Below, piece by piece: positions 1 through 12,201 of a stretch of 64,000 bases of DNA. Position 1 is the first letter of the stretch. Every line of letters begins with the position of its first letter. A model generated the notes under the pieces. It had not been told where the DNA came from and did not search any database. It worked only from the letters and a program-made list of their open reading frames with translations. A program made the translations under genes and the position numbers. Origin of the DNA: Ampelomyces quisqualis (lineage: Eukaryota; Ascomycota; Dothideomycetes; Pleosporales; Phaeosphaeriaceae); NCBI GenBank assembly GCA_018398575.1, contig JAGTXZ010000002.1:994501-1058500 (forward strand), given 5' to 3'.

Positions 1-2161
1 CTGCCAACAAGGTCAATCTAACTCTCTCGACTCGCTGATGCACGATACACGCATTGTTCAAAATCGCCTACATGTTTCCGCACAACAGGCACGTATGTTT
101 CAAAGCCAAGCTTGCAACAGTCCTCTATCGATACTCTGAATCGCGATACTCCGTATGTACATATGCACTAAGGCATTGTACTAGCCTAGCCATAAGTGAC
201 CAAGTGAACTACGAGCATAACTACCCATGATTCTTTTTCTTTTCGGCCTTTGCATACATGTTTACATGTCGAGCGGGAAAGTCTGGCTACCAGCTAGTCT
301 ACAAGAGGTTTGTTTACTGTAAAAAGCTCGCGAGTAAGCTTCTGACTTGTACACCTAGATGGGGTAGTGGACAAATGCTTGCACTGAAGGCACTACAGCT
401 ATAGTAAAAAAAATGACAGGCGAAATAGTCTGGGCTAACGAGGTATGCGTTGTGGCAACGTGCTGGCCATCCTTGAAGAGAAGAAGAAGAACCCTGCCTG
501 GTGGTCTTGCGAATAGGCCAAGTGAGACTAGCCGTTAGGCCTGGCTTTAAAAGCTTACTCGCGAGTTTTGCTCTGCGATCCCTGTGCGTTGCCAACTTAA
601 TTCTGGATCTACGATTCCCCACGCCGTGGCGAAAAGCGTGGCGTGTCGACGGCGGGGATTAGGAAGCAACGTTTGGCGGCGAAAAAGTTTGTAGGCGAGG
701 CCCGGGTGCGTCTCTCGTCTGGCCTCGCGCGTTTCGCCGGCCCGTTGAATCTTGGAGGAGAAACGTTGGGTACCGGTACCGATGGCGCCGCAGGGATGGT
801 GCGGTGCGGTGGTGGCGGTGCTATGTATGTAGTATGTACATAAGCTGACATGGACTGTGCGTACTGCGTACCCAGCTTTCACGGGTCTTCACATGCCAGG
901 GCCCAGGGGATGGATTCTGCGGACCGAGCTTGAAGCCTCGGGATTTTGGCCGATGCTGCGGCTCGGCCGATATTGCGTCCCGCACGCTAGTGTTTTGTAT
1001 GGACATGTAGTGGGTGTATGGTGAACGCGGGCGTGGTTGCAAACACTACCGTACTACATTGCGAATACTTGATCGGTGCATTTTATTTCAACAAGTCGAA
1101 GATCGGCGATCCGGTTCGGCTCGCTCGAGGTCGTCATCCCGGACGGATGGAAGGTTGTACATACTGACAGATGACGTGCCTGCGTGCCTAGCACGTCTAA
1201 TATGCACAGTAATAAGTAGCTTCAGACGGTCCATTATTCGGCCACTTAGAGGCAGGGCTGAGCAATTGGCTGCAAATGTTCCAGTCGCTGTAAGCGTGTC
1301 GCTAATGACTTAGTGGTGTGGACATGCAAATGAAAACAGCTCGCTTGGAAGTAGATGAAAGTGCCAAACTCGCGAACGCGTTTCGAGTGTGCGCGCACCA
1401 TGGCTTCTGCTCTGCCCTGCAACTGCGCACTATCCAATAGCAAGCTGCGAGGCCCTGGAAATGCAAGTTTGAAGTTATTGGCACCATGCATCGCACATTC
1501 GTGGCACAATTTCGGATGAACTCTGGCCACATCGTCTATCCCTGCAGGACTCTGTCAAGTGCCTCAAAGCTGGTCGCATCGTGCATCGCGCCTTATCTGG
1601 ATACCGGAATCCTTGTCGAATGTTGCGACTCGCGGGTGACTATGGTGAAATAGGTTGACATCGCCCTTGTACGCAATGTTATGGATCACGTAGAATGTAA
1701 GACTGTGCAGGAGAGCCATGTGTGAAACAAGCGGATTATTGCTTAGCTTGACCAGATAGCATTACAGTAGTGGTTTGGACCATCCCAGATGGTATCCGCT
1801 AACATTCCATAGGCGTCATTTCGTCGTCGCAGCTTGCAAAGCAATGCAAAGTATTGATGCAGGAGCGCAAGAGGACTTCCCTGCAATTATTCGGCCAGCT
1901 AGGTGAGCTACTAGCGTGGTTGCTATTACTCGATAGGCGCGATTGCAATCAAGGTCTGTGGGCGAGCGGCGATGTCCGACCATTGACGGGCTGCATCGTA
2001 CAGTACGCGTGATAGCGCTTCCCCTCTCGCAATTTGCTCGCATCTTCTCTTTTATGTGGCTCCAAGCTGGCTCGGTTCTGACCTTCGCCTGATCTGGACA
2101 TGTGATTGACAGGAAAAGCATCCTGCTCGTGTAGACTCGATTGTGACTGGAGTTTGGCGCC
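1..2161. other. Intergenic, no supported gene
   Basis: About 2.2 kb downstream of the Zn2Cys6 regulator. Open frames on both strands are short, overlap each other and show no recognisable domain, so no gene is called. One copy of the short motif TACTCCGTA lies at 147-155. A gene belonging to the neighbouring sequence could have its untranslated region here, but nothing in the window shows it. Confidence 0.5.
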
Positions 2162-5100
2162 TCAACGAGCTCGTTTGTACATGTGCTGATCCGGTAATGA
2201 GCCATCGCCATGGTCCCACCTCCGCTTCAATCCATCCGAGAATGAGCTGGCAACCACTTCTTGCCACATGGATGGGGTAACATAGGAAGGATTTGTGCTA
2301 GGATAGCTTGACGATGGTGGCAATTGATTTGGTGTACCTTGCATGACGGTCGATTGAGGAGATGTGCTAGGAAGATAGCTTGATTGAGGTGTCTCCTGTG
2401 GCGCGCGCAGATCGAAATTGTTGCCTGGAGGTCCTGGTCTTAGCGGCGGGGACGACTGAGAAGAAGCGCTGGGAGGAGGCGTACCAAAGGCAACATTCCA
2501 TTGACTTTCATTCGTTAGTGCATGTTGACTACGGTGCGAACGTCTGCTTACTCGAATATGCGTTGTGGATTCCACTGAGCGGGTTCTTGCATCTGCATAC
2601 CAGCCGCTGACGATGGTGCACGTTGACCAGATGCCATCATCACTAGAGACTGGGCTACGGGAGAGTCAGCCTTCGCATCCCGGTCGGAAGACGGAATTGG
2701 TGGGGTGATGGGGTGTGCATGGTAGTTGACCTGACCTGGTTGTTCCAGTGGCGATGCCTGGCTCGGATGGCGAGACCGATATGAACTCTGATTGCTCATA
2801 GGACTAGATAGCGAAGCAACCTGAGGGCTTCCGAATGGAAATGTTGGTTTCATCTCAAAGGGCTTGGTAATGTCTGCCGAGAACGCTTGGCGGAGACTGT
2901 TAACTTGTTGCTGCATCTCAGGCATTGGAAAGGAGGGGCTGCAGGTTTCCAAGATACGCATATGTCGGACAAAAAACTCTCTCGCATCACCGTGGATGTC
3001 GGGATCTGGACAGGTGATCGCGACCTAGTCTATTAGTACAAGCTAGCAGTGCCAGACGGCCAGGACTTACCAAATGAAGCATAGTGCAGGTAAGAACAGC
3101 ATATATGTGAAAACTGATTCCCCTCAACATGCAGAGAAGACCTGGCATGCCATACGTTTTCAAAATCCCCTCTTGAAGTTTGCACAGAGTCTTCGCCGCC
3201 GAATAGCAGGTCACCATATGTTGTTTCCAGGTTCCATCGTAGTTATCGGATACAGCGTGTAGTTGCGGACGGAAGTGCATGACAATGGATAGGAGGTGGT
3301 AGCAGTGCATGTTGGCAATCATGTGGGATGGTATCCAGGGCGCCGAATCATCTTGGGGATATGCAATTTGCATGTCTTCGGGTACTTCGCGCAGCCAAGT
3401 GGGAAAATCCGCGTTGTGGGCTACAAATGCTGGTTCCAAAGCCCAGTCGGATGTCTTTTTCCTCAACTTCCCGTACATTACGGCTGACCGATAAACGTTC
3501 CTACAGACGCGAGTAAACTGGACAAATTGACGAGCGATTTGAAACTCGTTCGCATCTTGGCCAGCGACCGGTCTGGGCATTTCGTAATCGACGGTATCGG
3601 GTTCGACTCCGAAGTCATAACGCCCTAGTCAAGGTTTGAGTGCTGTTCAATCAAGCAAGCAGATTGGTAGACTCACCTTGAGGTCCTCCAATCATGGCCT
3701 CGAAGACTAAGCACATTTGCCAGACTCTAGTCTTAGCAATGCAGTCGTGCGCAGTAGATCCGCAAGATTTTCCCATGCGGTGCGTGTCGTAGTGTTCGTG
3801 TAATTCGAGATCTTTGGCCATGGCAACGAGGCTAACAGTGGCCATCCACGAGCGCCAGAAGTATCCGCGCTTTGGCGAAGCTTCTCGCGCCTTTAGAAGC
3901 AGAACCATGGCTTGCATGGTACTCAACCGAGAAACGTCCTTGAAGCTCTCTTCGTGCTCTACATAGTATTAGCAATGGGTGGAACTTATCGGTAGTTGGG
4001 TAACCAACTTGTCGCCAAAGCTAGCCATTTACTGCCCTCTTCTATATCACCCAGCATCAATGTTGAGCAGGCGAAGATAGCCTCTAGCATCAGCGGAGAT
4101 ATGGAATCGCGTGCGCTCTGCCATTGCTGGTAGAAATAGGCCTTGTTGATGACGGGGCAGTATGGATGGACGTTTGCGAAGAAGTAATCGAAACACTGTA
4201 ATGCATGCTCTTCGGAGGGCATCATTTCCGGCGGGACGCGGACAGTGTGGTCCAAGCTGACGGACGCAGGTAACTGAACTTCGTACTCCTCTTGTGCTGG
4301 CGTTTCTGCCAATGCTTTCTTCATATTGGTGATGTACGGTGCTGCGATGGTTAGCACTAGTTCCGTCGGCATGCGTCGGCTTTGCGCTCACCGATTGCTG
4401 TGTGGTCGATCTTGAGTTCGCCCAGCGCTTCTGCGATGCTTGACACCGAGTCGCTGCGCCAGGCAGGTTCCGACTCTGGCGGTGTCATGGTCATTGCATG
4501 TGGTGCAGGAGGCTGTGAGTAGGCCTGTGGTTCGGCATAGCCCATGGTCTGCTGCACGAGCTGGGGCTGGGACATGGACTGATACTGAAGGGACTCCTGC
4601 GATGGGTGGTTGGCATAAGGAGAAGATTGGTACATGGCGGAGACGGGTGTCGGCATTGAAGGCGGCATCTGGTGGTGCATTCCGTGCGCCATGTGAGGGT
4701 GATGTTGGTACTCGTGTGGAGATGGATCGTCCGGGGATGCGTATTCCAGCTTGGACTCGAGCTCGAATGTTTGCGAGCCATTGAAATCCTTGTCATAACT
4801 GACGGTTGGGGGCACGCAGTTGAGCTTCAAACGGATGCATGCTGCGCAGGGCCAGGCGTTGGTGGTTGCAGCATCACACTTGATCTTGCGTCGCCGACAG
4901 CCCTCACAAGCTCTCATCACTGCGCGAAGTTAGCATTTTATACTAAGCTGAGCGAAGTGCATGCATGCGCGCGCACCTTTGAGCCGTTTATGTCTGTTGT
5001 GCTCGTCTACAAATACATAGTCTACATGGCAAGGTCAGTCGCGTCTTCAGATGCTGCGCATACTGAGCAGGGACTCACTGCGCTGGTTCTCACGCGGTGC

Positions 5101-5181
5101 CAGCGTTGGCGGCGCAAAGGTGAAGCTCTGCATTTGCGCCGTCTGAGGCAGCAGTGGCCGGCCGGTGGTATCAGCGGGCAT
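2162..5181 (-). CDS. Zn2Cys6 fungal transcription factor, 7 exons
   Basis: Predicted nuclear regulator of about 871 aa. Exons (minus strand): 5181-5079, 4919-4392, 4341-4009, 3958-3677, 3624-3071, 3024-2552, 2504-2162. All six introns are GT..AG, and joining them keeps one frame of 872 codons including stop. Exon 2 opens with the binuclear cluster: RACEGCRRRKIKCD, then CAACIRLKLNC, spacing CX2CX6CX9CX2CX6C. A Gln/Pro/Met-rich linker follows. From about residue 230 comes the fungal-specific transcription factor domain (for example FANVHPYCPVINKAYF and WRSWMATVSLVAMAKDLELH). The C-terminus is Ser/Pro-rich. The first ATG of the frame is at 5181 with G at -3; the ATG at 5133 is an alternative. 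Layout and length resemble XlnR-type carbon-use activators, but the regulon cannot be read from sequence. The CX9C spacing is longer than the common CX6C. Confidence 0.9.
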
Positions 5182-8100
5182 GACAACAACTGGCCGTGAA
5201 GGCGACCCCTCGCTCGAAGCAGCGTGGTGTCGAGCGCTTGAAGTGCGACTCGCGGCGGGGTTGCTCAGGTGTCCGCTAACGATAGTGAGGTTATGTTCGG
5301 TTGTCGGGCGGGCAGCCAATTGCCGCAATGCGCGAGCAGCGGTCCAGAAGCAGCGGTCCAGAAGCAGCGGTGCGGTGATGGGCGGAAGAACGTCGAAAGG
5401 TTATAGGTAGAGGTCGGCAAGATGATGCAAGGCGGCCGCAAAAAGGTGCTAATGTACAGTTCTATAATAAAGAAAAGGGAATTTCCGCAGCGCTGGGTGA
5501 CGATGGATTATACGGCGGCAGATCTGGGCGCATAGGAATGGTAGGTGGAGACAACGTCTGGCATGCCGGGGGCCCTCGAAGATGCACAAGAGCGGGCTCG
5601 TAGCGTGGCTCCCGCTGCAGCAGTGGCGTCGCGGTATGGGTCAATTGGGCGTGTGTCGTGAATGTCGTGGTCCTGGTCCTGGCCGGATCGTGATTCGTGT
5701 GTATGAAGGGGTCGGGGTGCGAGGGGTAGATATTAGATAGGTAGACGAGACGAGGACGCACATGCAGCTGACGAGGAGCCGCACCGCACATATGTCCTGC
5801 TAGCCTGTGGGTCAAAAAGAAGCCAAGCGGGTGAGCGCCCGCCTTTCGGATTGATTGTACAGCCACTGCTGGAGACTGCCGTGCTGTGGGGGTAACAGGT
5901 GCTGAAATGCAGGGGGGCGCGGTCGCTGCTTGGCCGACGTGAATCGTACACGAGTGAATGTGGAATGTTCCCATGCTACCGTCTCGCGATCGACTCATCG
6001 ATGCTACTACAATAGAGCGGCGAGGGGCGATAGTCTGACGGCTGAGAGATCTTGGTGGCACACAACGCCGCTCTCACTCAGCACACCGAACGCAGGTAAT
6101 TTCTTCCCACATGCGCGGCCTCGACGAGAGACAGCTGTGGCGGGTGCGCTGGTTGGAGCCCTCGACAGAAGCTCTCGAGCCACGGCTGCCGCCCGTTACG
6201 GAGTAGACGTCTCAGAGGAGCGGGTTTCAAGCGCTGTCTGTGATAGGGCTGGACGTCGTCAAACTTGCTAGGCAAACCCTGCTCAAATCTGCAGCCGCCT
6301 CGTCTCTCCTGCCATGAGACCAAGTTGTCCAACTGTCCCTTGGTCGTTAACGCGGGATAGCTCCTGGTACCTGAAGACACTTGCATCGTCTGGACTCTGC
6401 ACATGAGCCATGGTCCATGGACCCGTGGCTCCATAGAAACAGTCGCCCAGGGCATGGTTGATCTTGATCCTAGAAGAGCGCATCGACTACCTAAGAAGAC
6501 GAGTATTATGTCGTACCCAGATCCCAGCCTAAAATACTCTCGGGAATTCGTGTCAATCATAACGAACAGCACCTCGAGGGGTTGAAACATTCTGGAAAGC
6601 CGTTGCAGCACCCTGAGCGAGACATGGCTTATAGAGAGGGGAACAAGCTTGCAGACCAGCAAACTTGACATGCGTTGGACGTAGCACCAAGGCCACTAGG
6701 TGGCAGGGCAGCAGCTTCGACACTGATGATTGTGTCTTGCACAACTCTTGGTGCAGCGCTGTGCTTGGCAGTAACTCCACGGCCATAGTCGAGTCCTCTC
6801 AAGCAGTCCGTCCGGTTAGACATGACTAATGGTAGGTGAGTACTCCGTATACATAGTATGCCAGTATTGCGCCGTGGAGACTGGCAGATCCAGTGCGTTT
6901 GTGCTAGCGGCAGTAGGTAAAGTGCCTCGGCGAAATAGGTACACACATTGGGCTGGGAGCGTGTAGCCATGACAAGCAGGGCCTTGACGACAAGCGCATC
7001 ACCCAGGTTCAGCTTGCATGAAGGCAATAAATCTCAAGACCACCACCTACACGGCGCCGTGCGGTGAGATTGACCAAGTGACGGCAGACGTGGGCACGGA
7101 CGTTAGGCATGGCAATGCATGAACCACATACGAGCGTCAATAACTGCTCCAAAGCGCCGGATCACCGTCTAATCCTGCGAACGTTTCTCGAATACCGAGC
7201 TGGTGGGCCATGCTGCTTTTGTGGCCGCGTGCAGCACTTTAGCTGCTTACACAGGGTGCGTAGCCTGCCAATGGAGAAGCGTGAGAATGACTCTAAGCAT
7301 CACCTGTGTACGGAGTATGGATACTAGTCGACGTAAATGGCTGCGCAGTGCAGAAGTTCACGAGGTACATGGACTGTGGATGTAAGCCTTGAACGCCCCT
7401 TTTGAGACGAGCAAGTCGTCTCGTGCAGTGCGATAGCGATATCCTGTCGGCTGCTGCCGCAGTGAGCAATGACGAAACTGTCGAATGCTTCGGCAAATCC
7501 CATGGCCAACCACATGGTGAGATGTTCCGAGTCCCCGGACCAGGGGTCATGGGCGTGGCCGTGTTCCTGAAGTCACGACGATCAGTCTGCAAATTTCACA
7601 TCGCATCGCTGCAGGGCAAGATGATATTGCAATGTCATGCCAGGCGCCGGCGCCGGCGGGCAGCGTAGAAGTCATGGAAGCCACTGGCGAGCTTGAATGC
7701 TTCAATGGTACCTAGCGTCAGGTCGTGCAACCATGCCACAATGGGCAGGTTGAAGGTTCCCTGCGCAGAGGGAGAGCCCCTGCAAGCTAACGAGGAGCTA
7801 GCTGCTACTATTCGGCCGGTTGCAGACACGGCAATGATGCGCACACGCAAAAAAAGAAGGCAGCGAGACGACTTCGAGGAATTTGGCATCCCGCGTCGGG
7901 CGCAAGTCGGCGATGGTGGCGACCAGGGTCACAATGCCTGAACTCGGTTCCAGGGGATATGGAACCAGGCAGGCGGCTGACGAGATTGTGCAAGGACGCC
8001 GGAGTTCGACGACGGGGTAGTACTGTGCAGAGAGAGTGCTGTCACAGGTAGCGAAAATTGATGAATGCTCCTCACACCTCGAAGGGGCCGCTAGCAGGAG

Positions 8101-8599
8101 TGAAGTGTGAAGGTGTGCGAGATGGATGCGCGACCCCACACAATCAGTGCGGGAGGCAGAGAACGGGTCAGCGGTCGGGAAATTATGTTAGGGAATATAA
8201 TACGATTGCTAAGAGCAACTCACCCGGAGCCGGCGGCGGCGGCGGTGGCGGCGGGCAAGGACAAGGGTGAAGGAGTGGACAGGCCCAGTACAATACTCGG
8301 TAAAAAATAGGTAATCGCCTTGGTAAGCTGACGGGCAAGGGCGGTGCCAGGTGGTGGTGGTGGTGTGGTGGTGTCATCAGTGTGGTGGTGCACATGACGA
8401 TGGAGGCCGGTGGGGCGCCAAGCCTATACTTTTTTTTACTGGGGAAGGAGCCGACCACTGCGCCTTCCCGCGCGGCCACCCCGACACGGTGACACCCACT
8501 CTCACCACCACACGTGTGACGTGCACCCGTCCAGGCTTCGCTCCCCATTCTCCTCTTGGCACCGGCTCTCTCCCAGCATCGCGTCTCTTCACAGCCGCC
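5182..8599. other. 3.4 kb divergent intergenic region
   Basis: Lies between the minus-strand regulator and plus-strand CIA2, so it should carry both promoters. Several open frames of 100-230 codons occur, but they are low-complexity or antisense, have no recognisable domain and no matching splice logic, so they are not called. Sites of note are TACTCCGTA at 6841-6849, its complement at 7309-7317, a GC-rich GGC-repeat patch around 8230-8260 and GGTGGT repeats around 8350-8395 shortly upstream of CIA2. Confidence 0.5.
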
Positions 8600-9282
8600 A
8601 TGGACGACAAGGACAATGCCAATCCGACCATCCTCAACCCCTCCGATCTCCCTTCCCGCCGCAACGAGACTGCCGCAAAGAGACGCGACGATGGCGGCAC
8701 TGGCCTGTTCGACGGCCTCGTCCCGCGCTACAGCTATCTCAGCGACCCGTTCGACCAAGCGCTCTCTGCGGGCGACGCGTCCGACAGCAGTGCAGATGAT
8801 GACGCGGCCGAGAGTATCGACGAGCAGGAGATATACGGTGCGCCTCCCTGTTTCTCGCATCACGTGACCGCTACTAGCACATGCCGCCCCTCCACTGACA
8901 CGCGCGCATGACAGACCTCATTTCTACCATTTCCGACCCCGAGCACCCTCTCTCACTCGGCTCGCTAGCTGTCGTCAACCTGCCGGACATTTACATCCTC
9001 CCGCCCACTTCCCTGCTTTCGTCCATCAGCACCGTCGTCGTCGAGGTCACGCCGACGATCACCCATTGCTCGCTGGCCACCGTCATTGGCTTGGGCGTGC
9101 GCGTGCGCCTTGAGCAAGCCCTGCCGCCGCGCTTCCGCGTCGATGTGCGCATCAAGAAGGGCACCCACAGCACCGACGAGCAGGTGAACAAGCAGCTCGG
9201 AGACAAGGAGAGGGTCGCAGCTGCCCTCGAGAACGGCACCCTGATGGGCGTGCTCAGGAAGATGCTCGAGACGTGCGAGTAG
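8600..9282 (+). CDS. CIA2: MIP18-family cytosolic Fe-S assembly factor Cia2
   Basis: Component of the CIA targeting complex, which passes Fe-S clusters to cytosolic and nuclear apoproteins. Two exons, 8600-8837 and 8915-9282, with a 77-nt intron; product 201 aa. The N-terminal 80 residues are variable and acidic. The join creates EEIYDLISTISDPEHPLSLG-type sequence (the family's E-x-Y-D-L-I...DPEHP signature), followed by LAVVNLPDIYI. The reactive Cys lies in THCSLATVIGLGVRVRL. A basic, charged tail (DVRIKKGTHSTDEQVNKQLG) ends in the family's typical ALENGTLMGVL region. The ATG has a good context (GCCGCCATGG). Length fits fungal Cia2 proteins. The family assignment is secure; the complex membership is family knowledge. 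Confidence 0.95.
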
Positions 9283-11295
9283 CCCACGCCGCATGCCGTA
9301 CGCTGGCCCGCCGTACACTCGTCGACCACCTCCATGCGAACCCCAGACACCATCACGTGTGCCTGCAGCCCGACCGTCAACATACAGTGTCTGGTGTCGC
9401 TGGCGTCAGATCCTTGCCTGCAACGTGCACTTCCCCCTACCCTTTTCGGCCACGGCAGGCATACCCCAGCCCCACCAAGTATTGACTCCGGCCACGCGAA
9501 GGAATAGTCCCTCGGCACCTCGGTTCCAAAGCGCATTATGCATCTGGGCGACCATTTTGCCTGTCTGACGGCGCGCTAGAAAGGAACAGACGACGTCCCC
9601 ATATCCCCTTTTTTCATAACGCACGCACCAATAGGCTGCCCATGTTGTCGATCAGGAACATGAGGCCCGAGGACATTTGCCTCCACCGGCTAATAGCTCA
9701 CCATAAGTCAAATGAGGCATGATGAGAAGCTCACCGCACAATCAAAACCTGACACGGTTGTACTGTGCCTTGGTAACTTGCTGCACTGCCTATCGAATGA
9801 TCCCAAATCTGCCCGAGCGTTGAGAGGCATCGCCACCGTCTCGCCAGTCCGTGGATTTAACCATGACCCTCCAAATAGTCGGTGGTTGCCAATTGACCAA
9901 AGGAGTGATGTGATACGTCATGGAGCAGGAAAACATCAGGTGAAGGGCGCTCTCGCATTCGTGTCTTCACGCATCGTGCTCTCAACGTTCTCAACATTTC
10001 AATCGCCTTCTCGCTTAGGCTGGTCGTAGCCGACAGGTTGTTATAAATCACATATGTCTTGCACCAAGGATGGATAGTCACCTGCTCGCTTATCATGCGT
10101 GGCCAACAGGTGTCTGTATTTGATGCTTTGCGCCATTCAGACCCCCCGAGTCTTCTATTGGCTACGCTGTACCAGCTCAACGGCATTTTGTCTTATCCTA
10201 CCAAACACTTTCTAACAACACTGCCTTGTCCCACCCGGCTCTGAATTCTCCGCCTCGTGTTGAAGAATGTATATGTATTCAAGCATCATGGTATCCAAGG
10301 CACCAAACGTTCTCTTTTGTCTTTTGATATATTCTCTGCTCTAGGCTGTTCGTTGATAAAAAAAATTGAGCTAAAAAGTCTCTATGCTCCATATACAACA
10401 TCTACACCAGGATCATTCTTGTTGCACGAAAAGCGTGCCATGCCTGTACTGCCCAAGTAGGACAAGAAATGAATATATCTATGAATATAAATATATTGCT
10501 GCCAAGTTGCGCAAAGCGTCTCATTTTGTTTTCTCCACTGAGTTCTGCTGCGTAGAGTCGAGGGCCGCGGATAACTACGCACTCGTGTACATGTTCTGTC
10601 GACACGGCAGGTGTCGAGCCAAACATGTAGCAGCCTGGCTTAAGGAGCTTTGGGGTAAAGAGACACCTCCATGCCGAAGAATCTAGCTGTGCGTTTCGCG
10701 CGGTCAAGATCAGTCTTTGTGTCCTGGTAGGCAACCCTTTTCGTCTGTCTAGGTACGTGTGAGACTGGGAATGTAGCGAAGAGAACCATGTTGGAGAGTG
10801 ACGGGGTTGTTTTCTTTCTCGAGGTAGATGGCGTGTTCTACTTGATTCGGAGAATCATGCGTTTACTCTACACGAACGTGTGCTTTTTCAGTGGAATGTA
10901 GGATATAGTGCAAAGGTCATGCTCGTTAGGTTTCAGAGGCAGCTGGCTCGGACTGTGCATGTTGGAGCAGCATATGTATTCGCGTCGTAGCGTAGCGACA
11001 CGCGCTCCCATACCCTCAACTGACTTGAGCCATCAGCCGATGTTGAAAAGAACAAGGTTGATGGGACAAATGCATTACTTGGGGTATATTTCTGCGCACC
11101 GAATCTAGGGCGCGTGTTTCCTTCACTCAGACTACATTCCGTGACAGTTCTGTGCCATGTGAGCTCTCGACACCGCGTCGCATTCGCATTGCAAAGTCGA
11201 TGCGTTGTATTCCGTATAGATCGTGGCTCGGATGGTGCATCTTTCCGGCTCCCCTCCGTTACACCTATTGCCTGTTGTATACTGATATCGCTTGC
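9283..11295. other. 2.0 kb convergent intergenic region
   Basis: Separates the convergent CIA2 (+) and LSM2 (-) genes. Only short unsupported open frames are present. AT-rich patches such as 10460-10500 and 10325-10375 may belong to 3' ends. No RNA gene or repeat was recognised. Confidence 0.45.
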
Positions 11296-11815
11296 TCATT
11301 TCGCCTTGTTCTTCGCGGCTTCGGCCTCTCTCCTTGTCGCGTCCTCTAGCAGCGCGGTATCGACTGCACCGGATGGCAGATGTACGTATCGCACGACCGA
11401 TCCTCGGATAAACATGTCTTTTGTTGAACACTGACACTAGTCAGCCACAGTCCTGGGTCATATGCGCAGCTGCCGATTCGCAATCTCCTCGTAGTCGTCC
11501 GAGATGATCACGCGGATCGGCAACGTCGATTCCTGGTATTTGACGTACCAAATGTGGCCACCGCATCTCGTCGACAGCCTCGGCATTGTCCAACTTGATG
11601 TTTAGATATTGATCGACGCTCTTGAGAGTGCCGCGGATTTGGACCTCGTTCTTGAGTTCCACCGTTATTTCGTGCTCGACGAGCGTCTTGAAGAAACTGC
11701 GAGCCAAACATTAGCAATTGGCTGTTGCCCTACATAATCGCGTGACATGTGGGTGCGCGTAGTTGATGGATGGCACTTGCTGAGCGGCAAGAGATACGAA
11801 CCTGAAGAACAACAT
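11296..11815 (-). CDS. LSM2: U6 snRNA-associated Sm-like protein LSm2
   Basis: Subunit of the Lsm2-8 ring (binds the U6 snRNA 3' end in splicing) and of the Lsm1-7 ring (cytoplasmic mRNA decay). Three exons: 11815-11802 (only 14 nt, MLFF plus two bases), 11696-11549 and 11430-11296; introns of 105 and 118 nt; product 98 aa. Exon 2 gives the Sm1 part (FFKTLVEHEITVELKNEVQI, then RGTLKSVDQYLNIKLDN). Exon 3 gives the Sm2 motif (MFIRGSVVRYVHLP) and the LSm2 tail (DTALLEDATRRE). The second intron starts GTACGT, right after codon 54. Reading through it instead would give a protein lacking Sm2, so the spliced form is preferred. The short exon 1 is supported because the join yields the family's MLFFSFFKTLV start exactly. 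Confidence 0.95.
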
Positions 11816-12201
11816 CTTAGTGTCCAGAGGATGCACGCGTAATTGAGTTGTTTAATCAAGTTGTGTTTGGCGGTGGGAGGTGTCTTTGGCGCGTGGTGCT
11901 ATGTAAGGGTAAGTGGTGAGTGACGAGCTTCTAGTTCGAAGTCGAGCTCGGGCCGCGTGGGGTGTTCGCGTGTCGCCGATCTGCCGCTGTCACGTGATAG
12001 TTGCCTTCACTTTCAGCTTGCAAGTAGCACCTAGCATTTGCCCACATAAAGCACTGCAAGGAGTTGGTTGATACTTGATTTTTTATCATTTGCGAACAAA
12101 AGAAAACTTGTCGCTAAGGTGGTATCAATCAATTCCACCCAGTCCTAAAACACCATGACGATTCTCATGTGACACGCATATCACCGTGTCTCGTAACACA
12201 A
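11816..12201. other. Short intergenic region 5' of LSM2
   Basis: About 390 nt between the LSM2 start and the end of the methyltransferase-domain gene, both on the minus strand. It should hold the LSM2 promoter and the 3' end of the neighbour. A CACGTG-containing site (tgtcacgtgat) lies near 11988-11998. Nothing else was recognised. Confidence 0.4.

Noticed and set aside
5462..6671. Open frames of about 200 codons on the minus strand at 5462-6061 and 6078-6671
   Set aside because: No domain or splice support, Pro/Ser/Arg-rich composition, and they lie in the 5' region of the regulator. More likely chance frames in GC-rich DNA.
8183..8863. 226-codon frame antisense to CIA2
   Set aside because: Overlaps the well-supported CIA2 exon 1 and promoter and includes simple His/Pro repeats from repeated GGT sequence. 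A shadow.
11441..11548. Unspliced continuation of LSM2 exon 2, without an Sm2 motif
   Set aside because: At first this looked like a broken LSM2. The donor GTACGT and the Sm2 motif found at 11296-11430 show it is an intron.
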